Of a stretch of DNA of 64,000 nt, positions 25,546-35,583 are shown in pieces. The position numbers and the translations under genes are program-made. The stretch spans positions 47,663 to 111,662 of the forward strand of contig JAZUQZ010000031.1 in NCBI GenBank assembly GCA_045626925.1, given 5' to 3'. The DNA is from Aphodoplasma sp045626925. Lineage in GTDB: Bacteria > Bacillota > Clostridia > UBA1381 > UMGS1253. Positions within the stretch are counted from its first letter, which is position 1; each line of letters opens with the position of its first letter. The notes under the pieces are model-generated. The model saw only the letters and a list, made by a program, of their open reading frames with translations. It was not told the origin of the DNA and ran no database searches.

Positions 25546-26613
25546 ATGGTTATCTATGTAACAAATATTATATTGATGTTGTTTTGGCATGAGGTGCTTA
25601 ATGTGCAGCGCTCAATGATTGGAGTGAAAAATCCGAAGAAAACATTTTGTGTCATTGCAGCACTTCAATGGATATTGATTTCGGGCTTAAGAGGCTTGTC
25701 CGTAGGCGCGGACACAATAAGTTATAAAGACGACTTTGATATGGTTAGTGGCAGGACATGGAGCTCGCTTATAAAGTCGTTTAATGCTATTGTTTTTGAG
25801 GGTGCTCAAGGTAAGGACCCGGGATATAAACTGCTTGAAAAAGCGTTTCAGATTTTTTCTGATAATTACCAAATGTGGCTTATATTTATAGCTGTTATTT
25901 TTATGGTGCCTATGGCAATTTGGATATACAAACGCTCAGAGGATGCTCTTATGAGCTTTTTGATATATTCGTGCTTATTTGCATCGTTTTTTTCGATAAC
26001 CGGGCACAGACAAACGGTTGCGACAGCATTTGTTGTTTTTGTAGGAGATTTTCTTATAAAAAAGAGAAAATTTGTTCCGTTTTTATTGATTGTGCTTGTG
26101 ATGAGTACGATTCATAAATCATGTTTGGTTTTTCTGCCATTCTATTTTTTGTACAATAAAAAAATAACGACACCATATATTATATTTGTTATTATAGCGG
26201 CGGTGTTGACCTTTATATTCCAAGATTCGTTTATGGAGTTTTTGGCGGAATCATCAGGCTATGAGGATTATTCAAGAATGGAAGGAGCTGGTGCATACAC
26301 CTTCTCAATTATGATTTTGCTTATTATGATTGCGGCGCTTTGGCGCATGAGAATTATATTAGAAGAACATCCCGAAGCCAGTGCCTCATATAATGCTTTG
26401 ATGCTTGCACTGGTATTTCTTCCGCTTACATTTGTTAACACAAATATGATGCGAGTTGTACAGTATTTTTCGATATATCTGATGATTGTGGTTCCTTATA
26501 TATTACATTCGTTTAAGGGTAGACAAAGGGCGTATATCACACTTGCTGTTATAGCTATATTGTTGTTTTTACATTTTAAAACACCAAGATATTATGAGTT
26601 CTTTTGGCAATAA
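25546..26613 (+). CDS. EpsG-family polysaccharide polymerase-like membrane protein
   Basis: 355-aa polytopic membrane protein with about ten hydrophobic segments. The typical EpsG features are present: SGLRGLSVGADTISYKDDF after the first helices, and the SITGHRQTVATAF segment. It is the only Wzy-like candidate in the operon, so it probably polymerises the lipid-linked repeat units outside the membrane. GAGGG lies just before the ATG. Confidence 0.85.
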   Translation: MVIYVTNIILMLFWHEVLNVQRSMIGVKNPKKTFCVIAALQWILISGLRGLSVGADTISYKDDFDMVSGRTWSSLIKSFNAIVFEGAQGKDPGYKLLEKAFQIFSDNYQMWLIFIAVIFMVPMAIWIYKRSEDALMSFLIYSCLFASFFSITGHRQTVATAFVVFVGDFLIKKRKFVPFLLIVLVMSTIHKSCLVFLPFYFLYNKKITTPYIIFVIIAAVLTFIFQDSFMEFLAESSGYEDYSRMEGAGAYTFSIMILLIMIAALWRMRIILEEHPEASASYNALMLALVFLPLTFVNTNMMRVVQYFSIYLMIVVPYILHSFKGRQRAYITLAVIAILLFLHFKTPRYYEFFWQ

Positions 26614-26627
26614 GGAGAAGGCATAAA

Positions 26628-27845
26628 ATGAAAATACTTCAAATAAATTCTGTTTATAATGAGGGCAGCACGGGAAAGCTTGTGCAGTATATTCATAGCG
26701 GCTTAAAACAACGAGGCATTGAGACGGTTGTTTGTTATGGGAATGGCGCTGTGGCACATGAGAAAAACATATACCGTATTTCAAACAAATTTAATCAAAA
26801 AATACAGGCGATAATTTCGAGAGTTACGGGAATTATGTATGGAGGGTGCATTTTTTCAACAAACAAAGCAATAAATATAATAAAAAAAGAAAAGCCGGAT
26901 GTTGTACATCTGCAATGCATAAACGGACATATTGTAAACATTTATCGTCTTGTAAAATGGTTAAAAAAGAATGATATAAAAACTGTTTTAACTCTTCATG
27001 CAGAGATAATGCATACGGGTGGCTGTGACCACGCATATGACTGTACAAAATGGCAAAACAAAGTGGGGTGCGGAAAGTGCCCGCGCTGGAGAGAAAAAAC
27101 AACCTCGTGGTTTTTTGATAGAACAGCGAGCATGTGGAAAAAAATGTATGGCGCTTTCGAGGGCTTTGACGAAAACTTGATTGTCGTATCTGTTTCGCCA
27201 TGGCTTATGGAAAGAGCAAAGCTTTCGCCGATTTTGAAAAACAAAGAACACTTTACAATATTAAACGGAATAGACACTGGAGTGTTTTGCTTGTGCGCCG
27301 CTGATGAGCTTGTAAAAAAGTATAATCCTGACAAAAAGAAGGTTGTTTTTCACGCCACACCAAAATTTGACGATAAAGAACAAAGCCTTAAAGGCGGGCG
27401 TTATGTTATAGAGCTTGCAAGAAGGATGAAAGATGTTTTGTTTGTGGTGGCAGGCACGGTCGATGTATGCACCAAATTGCCGGACAACTTAATCCTGCTT
27501 GGCAGAATAGCGGACCAAAAGCTGCTTGCAAAATATTATTCTATGGCCGATGCCACACTATTGACAAGTAAAAGAGAGACCTTTTCTATGGTTTGTGCCG
27601 AAAGTCTTTGCTGTGGGACGCCGGCGGTAGGTTTCAAGGCGGGTGCACCCGAGACAATTGCAATCGATGAATATAGCTATTTCGTTGAATATGGAGATAT
27701 TGAAGAGCTTTGCAAAAAGCTCCAAACTGTATTGGACTGCGATTATGACAAAAAGAAAATATCAGATGTAGCAATAAAAAAATATTCAAAAGAAAACATG
27801 GTTGACAGATATGTTGATTTATACAAAGAATTCGGCAATAGATAA
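26628..27845 (+). CDS. Glycosyltransferase family 4 with Cys-rich insert
   Basis: 405 aa. GT-B fold with N-terminal ILQINSVYNEGSTGKLV. A Cys-rich insert (GGCDHAYDCTKW...GCGKCPRW, about 125-155) is typical of colanic-acid-type WcaC/WcaL-like transferases. The donor site SMVCAESLCCGTPAVGFKAG is intact. The ATG at 26628 is set by AAGGAG; a longer frame overlapping epsG-like is not supported. The four insert Cys could bind a metal. Confidence 0.9.
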   Translation: MKILQINSVYNEGSTGKLVQYIHSGLKQRGIETVVCYGNGAVAHEKNIYRISNKFNQKIQAIISRVTGIMYGGCIFSTNKAINIIKKEKPDVVHLQCINGHIVNIYRLVKWLKKNDIKTVLTLHAEIMHTGGCDHAYDCTKWQNKVGCGKCPRWREKTTSWFFDRTASMWKKMYGAFEGFDENLIVVSVSPWLMERAKLSPILKNKEHFTILNGIDTGVFCLCAADELVKKYNPDKKKVVFHATPKFDDKEQSLKGGRYVIELARRMKDVLFVVAGTVDVCTKLPDNLILLGRIADQKLLAKYYSMADATLLTSKRETFSMVCAESLCCGTPAVGFKAGAPETIAIDEYSYFVEYGDIEELCKKLQTVLDCDYDKKKISDVAIKKYSKENMVDRYVDLYKEFGNR

Positions 27846-27863
27846 GCATTGGAGGAAAGGCAA

Positions 27864-28886
27864 ATGATATGTGTTAGCGTAATTATACCGGTATATAATT
27901 CCGAAAAATATCTAAATAGATGTATAGATAGTGTACTAGCTCAAACATTTACCGATTTTGAACTGATATTGATAAATGACGGTTCAAAAGATAATAGCGG
28001 CAATATATGTGACGACTATGTAAACAAGGATAAACGAGTTAGCGTTATACATAAAGAAAACGGCGGAGTAAGCTCTGCAAGAAATTTGGGAATTACAAAA
28101 GCCAGCGGTAAATATATAATGTTTGTAGACAGTGATGACTGGTTAGAAACAGATGCTATCGAAAATTTATATACAAAAGCTAACGACTGCGACTTAATAT
28201 TGGGAGGATTCCATATTCTTGGCGCTTTGCGCAACGCAAAACACAGTATGCCTGAAAAACTGATAGAGGGCAAACAGATAGTACAAACATACATTGATTT
28301 ATTTCACAAGGACAAACTGCTTGTGGATGTTTCGTGTAGTAAATTATTTAAAAGAGATATAATAGAAAAACATGACATTAGATTTGATACAACAATGAAA
28401 CTCTCGGAAGATACTAAATTTAACATAGACTTTATTAAAAATTCGGAAAACATCAGTATTGTTGATAAGATAATCTATAATTATGACTGTACAAACGGTG
28501 ATGCTGCAACAAAAAAATACTTGCCTGATATGCAACTATACTATTTAAAAGTCTTAGATTCACTAGCAGTATGGTTTAAGAAGGAAGCAAGGGGTGAACA
28601 AATAAAAACACCAAAAGAAAGATTAATATACGATATAATTGTATATTATTGCAAATACTACAATAATGGCATAGATGACGCTATTACACAAATGAGTAGT
28701 TTTTATAAAAACAACACCACTCTTTTTTGCGAGTGTGAGGAGTACTTAATAGAAAAGCTTGGAAGAAACTGCGTCAAGGCTATAAAAGTGCATGACTGGG
28801 CTGCGTTGGCGCAAATTTGGAACAAGAAAAACAGAACAAAGAAGTTTAAAACAGCAACAAAGAAATTAATATTAAAATTAAAATAA
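27864..28886 (+). CDS. Glycosyltransferase family 2 (copy A of tandem pair)
   Basis: 340 aa. GT-A domain with VIIPVYNSEKYL, ILINDGSKDNS and FVDSDDWLE (about 10-95), then a helical C-terminal half. The start is set by GGAGG. It is a full-length paralogue of the next gene; within the GT-A domain the two share near-identical DNA. Sugar specificity is not predictable. The gene is more AT-rich than most neighbours. Confidence 0.9.
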   Translation: MICVSVIIPVYNSEKYLNRCIDSVLAQTFTDFELILINDGSKDNSGNICDDYVNKDKRVSVIHKENGGVSSARNLGITKASGKYIMFVDSDDWLETDAIENLYTKANDCDLILGGFHILGALRNAKHSMPEKLIEGKQIVQTYIDLFHKDKLLVDVSCSKLFKRDIIEKHDIRFDTTMKLSEDTKFNIDFIKNSENISIVDKIIYNYDCTNGDAATKKYLPDMQLYYLKVLDSLAVWFKKEARGEQIKTPKERLIYDIIVYYCKYYNNGIDDAITQMSSFYKNNTTLFCECEEYLIEKLGRNCVKAIKVHDWAALAQIWNKKNRTKKFKTATKKLILKLK

Positions 28887-28939
28887 TATATTTGTATAGT
28901 TTTAAGTGCATAGCGAAACGAACAGATGGGAGAGATAAA

Positions 28940-29968
28940 ATGTCAAGAGCAAGCATAATTGTTCCGGTTTATAATGCAGAAAAATACATAAACAAGTGTG
29001 TCGATAGTATATTAGCTCAAACATACGAAGATTTTGAACTTTTGTTAATAAACGATGGTTCAAAAGATAACAGTGGCAATATATGTGATGACTATGCAAA
29101 CAAGGATAAACGAGTTCGCGTTATACATAAAGAAAACGGCGGAGTAAGCTCTGCAAGAAATTTGGGATTAGATTTGGCAAACGGCGATTATGTTATGTTT
29201 GTAGACAGTGATGACTGGCTGGAAATAGATGCTTTGAAAAACTTATATGCCAAAGCCAACGGATGTAGCTTTGTTATAGCAGGATATAATGTTGTTACGC
29301 TATATAGAACTGCTGCTCATGGATTAGAAGATAAAAAAGTTAGCAAAACAGAATTGGTAGAGGAATACAGAAAGCTAAATGGAAAAAACCTTATTATGAC
29401 TGTTCCGTGGGGCAAATTATATAAAAGAGATATAATAGAAAAATATGGCATCAGATTTGATACAACAATGAAAATGGCGGAAGACACAAAATTTACCATA
29501 GAGTTTTCTCAAAGGGTCGAAGATGCTTGCTTTATAAGCGAAATAATTTATAATTATAACTGTACAAATGTAACCTCTATTACAAAGGGCTATCTTGGTG
29601 AGACATATTTGTACCGACTAAAAGTTTATTATGCCTTAAAGGCATGGTTTGAGAGCACAGGCTGCGAAAAATATTTGCCGGAAGAGAGAAAAGAACTCGC
29701 TTTTGTTACGACTTTATATTACTGTCGTTACTACAATAATAACGCTGAAGAAATAAGCGAAAGAATCAATGCTTTTTATAGCGATTGCATTAAGCTTTCA
29801 GAGTGCGAAGATTATATTATACAAAGATTTGATCAAAAGTATGCAGACTTAATCAAAAGCCACAATTGGGGCTTGCTTGCAAAAAAATGGAACAAAGATT
29901 ATAAAAGAAAAAACCTATTTAAAAATACGATTAAACAGATTATTGGCAAGTTTTTATCAATGAAGTAA
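28940..29968 (+). CDS. Glycosyltransferase family 2 (copy B of tandem pair)
   Basis: 342 aa. The same layout as copy A, including LLINDGSKDNS, IHKENGGVSSARNLGL and FVDSDDWLE, with shared C-terminal landmarks (KRDIIEK, RFDTTMK, EDTKF). The ATG at 28940 is set by GGGAGAG. The C-terminal halves diverge more than the GT-A domains, which suggests acceptor specificities have separated after duplication. Confidence 0.9.
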   Translation: MSRASIIVPVYNAEKYINKCVDSILAQTYEDFELLLINDGSKDNSGNICDDYANKDKRVRVIHKENGGVSSARNLGLDLANGDYVMFVDSDDWLEIDALKNLYAKANGCSFVIAGYNVVTLYRTAAHGLEDKKVSKTELVEEYRKLNGKNLIMTVPWGKLYKRDIIEKYGIRFDTTMKMAEDTKFTIEFSQRVEDACFISEIIYNYNCTNVTSITKGYLGETYLYRLKVYYALKAWFESTGCEKYLPEERKELAFVTTLYYCRYYNNNAEEISERINAFYSDCIKLSECEDYIIQRFDQKYADLIKSHNWGLLAKKWNKDYKRKNLFKNTIKQIIGKFLSMK

Positions 29969-29995
29969 AAATAAAAAATTACGGGGATTTGTATT

Positions 29996-31084
29996 ATGAA
30001 AATAGGAATAATTACAATATTTGATTGTATAAATAATTCGGGAGCGTTTTTACAAGCATATTCTCTAAAATTATTTTTAGAAAAACAAGGTCACCAGGTT
30101 TATCATATTGTTAAAGACAAAAAGGACAGATACATAAGTGCCAACCTAAGACGCTTTAAACAGACGCGATGCACTATTAAAGCTTCGTCTTTTAGTAGAT
30201 ATGTAAGGGCACAGGCAAGATATTTAATAGAGATTGTTAATTATAAAAAGAAAAACTTCATTTCTATGAAGGATTTTAAAAAAATAAATGAAATATCTAT
30301 AAAGCAGGCCAACGAGATGGGTTTGGATTTGATAATTTGTGGCAGTGATGAGATTTGGAACTTAAAAAACCCTGATGTTGGAGATGAATTCTTTTTTGCT
30401 AAAAATATTTCTGCTAAAAAGAAGATTACATATGCTGTAAGTGCGGGAAATTGTGAACTGCAGCAGCTTATAGACGCATCGTATCCGTGTCAAGAGATAA
30501 AGAATTTCGATGAAATACTAGTTAGAGATGAGCACACAAGAAAAATAGTTGAAGCTATAACAGGAAGAAAAGTTGAAAAAGTGTGTGACCCTACATTTTT
30601 AGTTAACATGGAAAACTTAATTAGCAACAAAAAACACATAAAAGAAAAATATATGCTTGTTTATTCTTATTATGTTCCGGAGGGTATAATAAAAAACATA
30701 CAGAAGTATGCCAAAAAGAACGGACTAAAAATTGTTGCAGCCACTATTAAACAATCGTTCGCCGATATCAATATTTTTGTAAATCCGTTGCAGTTTGTAG
30801 ACATAGTAAAGAACGCGCAGTGCATTTACACCTCCACCCTACACGGAAGTATTTTTTCGATTCTAAACATGAAAAGAACCGTGTTTAATGCCCCTTTTAT
30901 AAAGGTGGAGGAATTAATCGATACCTTGGGCCAAACAGACAGAATAGTTGATGAAAATGTGTCATATGATGAATTTGAAAAAATTTTAAACACTCCTATA
31001 GATGAAAGATCCACAACAGAAAGAATTAATGCAATGAGGCAAAAATCACAAAACACGATAAAGGCTCTTTTAAAAGAGATATAA
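29996..31084 (+). CDS. Polysaccharide pyruvyl transferase family protein
   Basis: 362 aa. It has the family's NNSGAFLQAYSLKLFL start, the LIICGSDEIWN motif (about 115-125), DPTFLV in the second half and the STLHGSIFSI loop near the C-terminus that recalls the sialyltransferase-like His motif. Such enzymes place a pyruvate ketal on a sugar from PEP. GGGGAT lies upstream. Some family members have other acceptors, so the exact reaction is inferred. Confidence 0.85.
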   Translation: MKIGIITIFDCINNSGAFLQAYSLKLFLEKQGHQVYHIVKDKKDRYISANLRRFKQTRCTIKASSFSRYVRAQARYLIEIVNYKKKNFISMKDFKKINEISIKQANEMGLDLIICGSDEIWNLKNPDVGDEFFFAKNISAKKKITYAVSAGNCELQQLIDASYPCQEIKNFDEILVRDEHTRKIVEAITGRKVEKVCDPTFLVNMENLISNKKHIKEKYMLVYSYYVPEGIIKNIQKYAKKNGLKIVAATIKQSFADINIFVNPLQFVDIVKNAQCIYTSTLHGSIFSILNMKRTVFNAPFIKVEELIDTLGQTDRIVDENVSYDEFEKILNTPIDERSTTERINAMRQKSQNTIKALLKEI

Positions 31085-31106
31085 TATTTAGATTGGAGAC
31101 TTTTTT

Positions 31107-32861
31107 ATGGATTTTTATTATTCATCCAACAAGAATGTTCAAATGCTTATTTCCATTCTTAAAGCAAATAATATAAAAAAAATAGTTACATCGCCGGGAA
31201 CTGCTCATATATGTTTTATTGCAAGCGTACAGCAGGATGATTTTTTTGAGATATATTCCGCTGTTGATGAGCGCGGCGCCGCATATATGGCATGTGGTCT
31301 TGCAACGGCAAGCGGAGAACCTGTTGTGATTACATGTACAGGTGCTACCGCATCAAGAAACTATTTGCCTGCTATCTCAGAGGCGCATTACAGAAAGCTA
31401 CCCATTATTGCCATTACGGGTTCGCAAGATATTTCAAATGCGGGCAATTTGAGCCCACAATTTATTGACCGTTCGGAGCAACCAAAGGATACTTATAAGT
31501 TAAGTGTTCATTTGCAAAAGATAAAGGATGAGAGTGATGAGTGGGATTGTAATGTAAAAATTAACAGGGCAATTCTTGAATGTGTGCGTAATGGTGGTGG
31601 TCCTGTACATATAAATCTCACAAATGATGATGCGGAAGGCCTAATAGTAAAAAGCCTTCCCGAAACAAGGATTATACGCAGGTTTACACCCAAAGATACT
31701 CTCCCCCAAATATCTGGCTATAAAAAAATTGCTATCACAGTAGGTGCGCACAAGGCGTGGAGTGATGCACTTACAACAACAGTTGAACAATTTTGCAAGG
31801 AACACGGTGCGATTGTAATGGTTGACCATTCGAGCAATTATTACGGAAAATACAAGATTTTACCGACTATTGTAGCGACACAGGAACGATATCTTGGTGA
31901 GATGTTTGACATTGATTTATTGCTTCATATTGGTGAAACATCGGGAGATTACTATGCTTATGGAAGATTTATGTCGGCCAAAGAAGTATGGCGCATTAGC
32001 GAGGATGGAGAAATCAGGGACACATTTAAAAAACTTACAAATGTTTTTCAAATGCGTGAGGAGGATTTCTTCAAGGCATATATTTCAAACGAAGATGTTG
32101 AGCGTGAAAATATATATTATAACGAGTGCAAGAAGGAAATTGATGATGCTTATGACAATATCCCCGAGCTTGAATTTTCAAATATTTGGATTGCAAAAAA
32201 TTCAATCTCAAAGCTTCCTCAAAATTCTGTTGTGCAACTTGGTGTCAGCAACACAATGAGGTCTTGGACATTTTTTCAGATGCCACAAGGGGTAAAATCT
32301 ATTGCCAATATAGGATGCAGGGGTATTGATGGTACACTTTCATCAGTTATTGGCATGTCAGTTGCAAACAAAGACAGGTTGCATTATTGTATATTGGGCG
32401 ATTTGACATTTTTCTATAATATGAACGCTCTTGGGAATCGTTATATCGGTAACAATTTGCGCATAATGCTTATAAATAATGGTACGGGAACAGAATTTCA
32501 TATGTATTCTCATCCAGGCAAAAAGCAAATTGATGATGCGGTTACGCCGTTCGTTTCTGCGAGTGGACATTTTGGTGCAAAGTCAAAGGAGTTGGTAAAG
32601 GGTTATGCAACAGCGTTAGGTTTTGAATATTATAGTGCATCAACAAAGGAAGAGTTTTTAGAAATATTGCCACGGTTTATGGATGAAAATATTGGGGACA
32701 AGTCGATTGTGTTTGAGGTATTTACAGAACCTGAAAAAGAAAACGAAGCGCTTAAAGCTATAAGACGACTTTATAAAGACCCCGCCTCCGGCGCAAAGGA
32801 CGCTATCAAAAATATTCTTGGAGAAAGTGGCACAAAATTTATTAGAAAGATTATTAAATAG
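31107..32861 (+). CDS. MenD-like thiamine-diphosphate-dependent enzyme
   Basis: 584 aa. N-terminal PYR domain (TSPGTAHICFI; catalytic-type Glu in AVDERGAAYMACGLA; ITCTGATASRNY), a central domain, and a C-terminal ThDP-binding domain with GDLTFFYNMNAL...INN, a form of the GDG-x(n)-NN motif. GCRGIDGTLSSVIG resembles MenD. No other menaquinone genes are near, and the setting is sugar biosynthesis, so it probably decarboxylates or ligates a 2-keto acid for the polymer, perhaps with the aldolase and hydroxyacid dehydrogenase of this operon. The reaction is unknown. Confidence 0.82.
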   Translation: MDFYYSSNKNVQMLISILKANNIKKIVTSPGTAHICFIASVQQDDFFEIYSAVDERGAAYMACGLATASGEPVVITCTGATASRNYLPAISEAHYRKLPIIAITGSQDISNAGNLSPQFIDRSEQPKDTYKLSVHLQKIKDESDEWDCNVKINRAILECVRNGGGPVHINLTNDDAEGLIVKSLPETRIIRRFTPKDTLPQISGYKKIAITVGAHKAWSDALTTTVEQFCKEHGAIVMVDHSSNYYGKYKILPTIVATQERYLGEMFDIDLLLHIGETSGDYYAYGRFMSAKEVWRISEDGEIRDTFKKLTNVFQMREEDFFKAYISNEDVERENIYYNECKKEIDDAYDNIPELEFSNIWIAKNSISKLPQNSVVQLGVSNTMRSWTFFQMPQGVKSIANIGCRGIDGTLSSVIGMSVANKDRLHYCILGDLTFFYNMNALGNRYIGNNLRIMLINNGTGTEFHMYSHPGKKQIDDAVTPFVSASGHFGAKSKELVKGYATALGFEYYSASTKEEFLEILPRFMDENIGDKSIVFEVFTEPEKENEALKAIRRLYKDPASGAKDAIKNILGESGTKFIRKIIK

Positions 32862-32885
32862 TTTTTTCAGAAGGGAACAATTAAA

Positions 32886-34412
32886 ATGCAAGAGAGCAGA
32901 ACACAAAACGCAACGCGAAATATTTTTTGGGGAATTATTGAAAAAATAACATACTTATTATTGCCTTTTGTACTCAGGACAGTATTTATATATACACTTG
33001 GTAAAGAGTACCTTGGTTTAAACAGTTTGTTTTCGTCTATTTTGTCGGTTTTAAGTGTTACAGAGCTTGGGTTTGGTTCTGCAATATCATTTAGTATGTA
33101 CAATCCAATTGCCGAGGGCGATAATGATATGGTTTGTGCGCTTTTAAATGCTTTTAAAAAAATCTATCGTGTTGTCGGCAGTATCATTTTAGTTGCCGGA
33201 CTTGCTATAATGCCGTGGCTTCCTAATTTGATAAAGGGGAGCTATCCTGCAGATATAAATATTTATATATTATATCTGGTTTTTCTGATAAATACTGCTT
33301 TGGGATACTTTTTAGCCGCATACAAAGCTGTTCTTTTTTCAGCGCATCAAAGAAATGATTTGACAAGCAAAAGGACCACGCTGATAAACATTTTCAGCAA
33401 CACATTGAAGCTTGTCGTGCTGCTCACAATTAAAAATTATTATGTGTATACGCTTGTTTTGCCCATAGCTACAATTGCTTCAAATTTGACCAATGCGTAT
33501 CTTGCAAAGAAAATGTTCCCACAAATTGAGTGTCGGGGCACGCTTTCTAAAGAGAGCAAACACGGCATTAAAAAAAGAGTTGTAGGTTTATTATCTTTTA
33601 AAATATATGGCGTAATTTTCAGCTCGGTTGATGCAATCGTAATTTCGGCATTTTTAGGTCTTGTGCCGCTTGCAATATATAACAATTATTATTATATACA
33701 ATCAACTCTGGTTGGTTTTCTTGTTGTGTTAACGACATCTATAACAGCGGGCATAGGAAACAAAATGGTTACTGCATCTAAAGAGGAAAACTATGAGGAT
33801 TTTAAGAAGGTTGTTTTTATAAATGGATGGCTTAGTAGCTGGTGTAGTATTTGTATGTTTTGTTTATATCAGCACTTTATTACTCTTTGGGTTGGAGAGG
33901 AAATGCTGTTTCCATTTGATACAATGCTTTTAATGGTTATTTACTTTTTCATTCCCAGAATCTCTACAATTTCTTATACATACAGAGAAGCGGCAGGCTT
34001 GTGGTGGGAGGACAGAATAAGACCGATTGTTGCTACTGTTGTAAATTTGGTTATAAATTTGTTATTAGTTAATATTATTGGCATGAACGGAGTGCTTATC
34101 TCAACAATAATTTGCTCTGTATTTATCAATATCCCTTGGGGAAGTTATGTGTTGTTTAAAAATTATTTTAAGCGTTCGCCCATGGAGTATTTTGGAGTTT
34201 TGATATATTATGTCGCGGTAACGGCAATTGTTTGCGCGCTCACATATTTACTCATAATGCTTCTTCCTACAACCGGCTTTATAAGCTTTGCGGCAAAAGC
34301 GATTATATGCACAATTGTGCCGAATTTGTTGTTTTGCGCAATATATCACAAGAAAAGTGAGTATGGATATTTTAAAAGCTACATATTAAGGCTTTTGAAA
34401 GTAAAAAGATAG
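32886..34412 (+). CDS. Polysaccharide flippase, Wzx/MATE-like
   Basis: 508-aa membrane protein with about twelve to fourteen hydrophobic segments. The N-terminus (ATRNIFWGIIEKITYLLLPF, LGLNSLFSSILSVLSVTELG) is typical of the polysaccharide-exporter branch of the MVF/MOP superfamily. It should flip lipid-linked repeat units to the outer face, before the EpsG-like protein acts. AAGGGA precedes the ATG. Confidence 0.92.
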   Translation: MQESRTQNATRNIFWGIIEKITYLLLPFVLRTVFIYTLGKEYLGLNSLFSSILSVLSVTELGFGSAISFSMYNPIAEGDNDMVCALLNAFKKIYRVVGSIILVAGLAIMPWLPNLIKGSYPADINIYILYLVFLINTALGYFLAAYKAVLFSAHQRNDLTSKRTTLINIFSNTLKLVVLLTIKNYYVYTLVLPIATIASNLTNAYLAKKMFPQIECRGTLSKESKHGIKKRVVGLLSFKIYGVIFSSVDAIVISAFLGLVPLAIYNNYYYIQSTLVGFLVVLTTSITAGIGNKMVTASKEENYEDFKKVVFINGWLSSWCSICMFCLYQHFITLWVGEEMLFPFDTMLLMVIYFFIPRISTISYTYREAAGLWWEDRIRPIVATVVNLVINLLLVNIIGMNGVLISTIICSVFINIPWGSYVLFKNYFKRSPMEYFGVLIYYVAVTAIVCALTYLLIMLLPTTGFISFAAKAIICTIVPNLLFCAIYHKKSEYGYFKSYILRLLKVKR

Positions 34413-34440
34413 TACAGCATAGCAAGGGGGCAAAACAAAG

Positions 34441-35583
34441 ATGGCAAAGCGTCAAACGAAGGTCTTAATTTTAGGCGGAACAGGTGCGATGGGCACCTCG
34501 CTGGTAAATCTGCTTTCGGATATGGAAGAGATTTCGCAAATTGTTGTTACTTCTCGCCAAGACCGTAAAAGTGAGGGTAAAGTAAAATATATTAAGGGAA
34601 ATGCACTTGATATTAGTTTTATTACCACTTTGCTTGCAGAGCAAAAATGGAATGTAATTGTCGATTTTATGGCATATGGAACGGAAGAATTTTCACAAAG
34701 ATATTCTATTTTTCTGGAAAATTGTGACCAATATATATTTACAAGCTCATGTAGAGTCTATAACAAATGTGACGATGAGATAAATGAGCAAACGGGCAGA
34801 CTTTTAGACTCTTGTAAGGATGAAGAATATTTAAAAACAGATGAGTATGCTTTATCAAAGGCGCGTCAGGAAGATTTATTGTTTCAATCGCCAAAGAAGA
34901 ATTATACAATAATAAGACCAAGCATCACATATAACAGTTATAGACTGCAGCTTGGCGTTTTGGAGAAGGAAAACTGGTTATATCGTGCGATGCATGGCAG
35001 AGACATCGTCTTTTCGCGCGATATTGCAGACAAATTGACATCGTTTACATGTGGGACGGATGTTGCACGGGCTATGTGCAGCATTATAGGAAAAAGCGAT
35101 GCGCTTGGAGAAGTGTTTCACATCACATACCCAAAGTCGTATACATGGGAACAAATTTTAGAGGTGTATTTGAATACAATAGAAAAAATTTGTGGCAGAC
35201 GGCCAAATGTTGTATTTACTGATAAAACAACCTGCTTTAAAGCAAACTGGAACAAATATCAGATTATATATTGCAGATATTTTAATAGGAGATTTAATAA
35301 CGAAAAGATTGCAAAATATATTGATATAGGAGATTTTGTTGATATAGAGAACGGGATTTTTGAATGTCTTGCTGAGTTTTTTTTAAAGCCACAATTCGGC
35401 AATATAAACTGGGTGCTTGAGGCGGTAAATGATAGAGTTTGCAAGCAATATACCCCTCTTAAAGAAATTGCTTCTACAGAATTAAAAATAAAGTATATTT
35501 GTTATAGATACGGTCTTGGAATAGCGTGGAAGATTATAGCAAAGAGCTTGAGAATAATTAAAAGGATGTGTGGTAATGTTTAA
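34441..35583 (+). CDS. Extended SDR, NAD-dependent epimerase/reductase-like
   Basis: 380 aa. Rossmann motif LILGGTGAMGTSLV, then FTSSCRVY and the YALSK form of the catalytic Tyr-x3-Lys (about 137-141). The C-terminal third is unlike classical UDP-sugar epimerases and has a basic end. Substrate unknown; a sugar-nucleotide reductase or epimerase is likely from context. Its 3' end overlaps the next gene by 8 bp. Confidence 0.8.
   Translation: MAKRQTKVLILGGTGAMGTSLVNLLSDMEEISQIVVTSRQDRKSEGKVKYIKGNALDISFITTLLAEQKWNVIVDFMAYGTEEFSQRYSIFLENCDQYIFTSSCRVYNKCDDEINEQTGRLLDSCKDEEYLKTDEYALSKARQEDLLFQSPKKNYTIIRPSITYNSYRLQLGVLEKENWLYRAMHGRDIVFSRDIADKLTSFTCGTDVARAMCSIIGKSDALGEVFHITYPKSYTWEQILEVYLNTIEKICGRRPNVVFTDKTTCFKANWNKYQIIYCRYFNRRFNNEKIAKYIDIGDFVDIENGIFECLAEFFLKPQFGNINWVLEAVNDRVCKQYTPLKEIASTELKIKYICYRYGLGIAWKIIAKSLRIIKRMCGNV

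Noticed and set aside
31107..32861. menD of menaquinone synthesis
   Set aside because: Similarity is limited to the ThDP fold and a few motifs. No men genes are adjacent and the context is polysaccharide synthesis.
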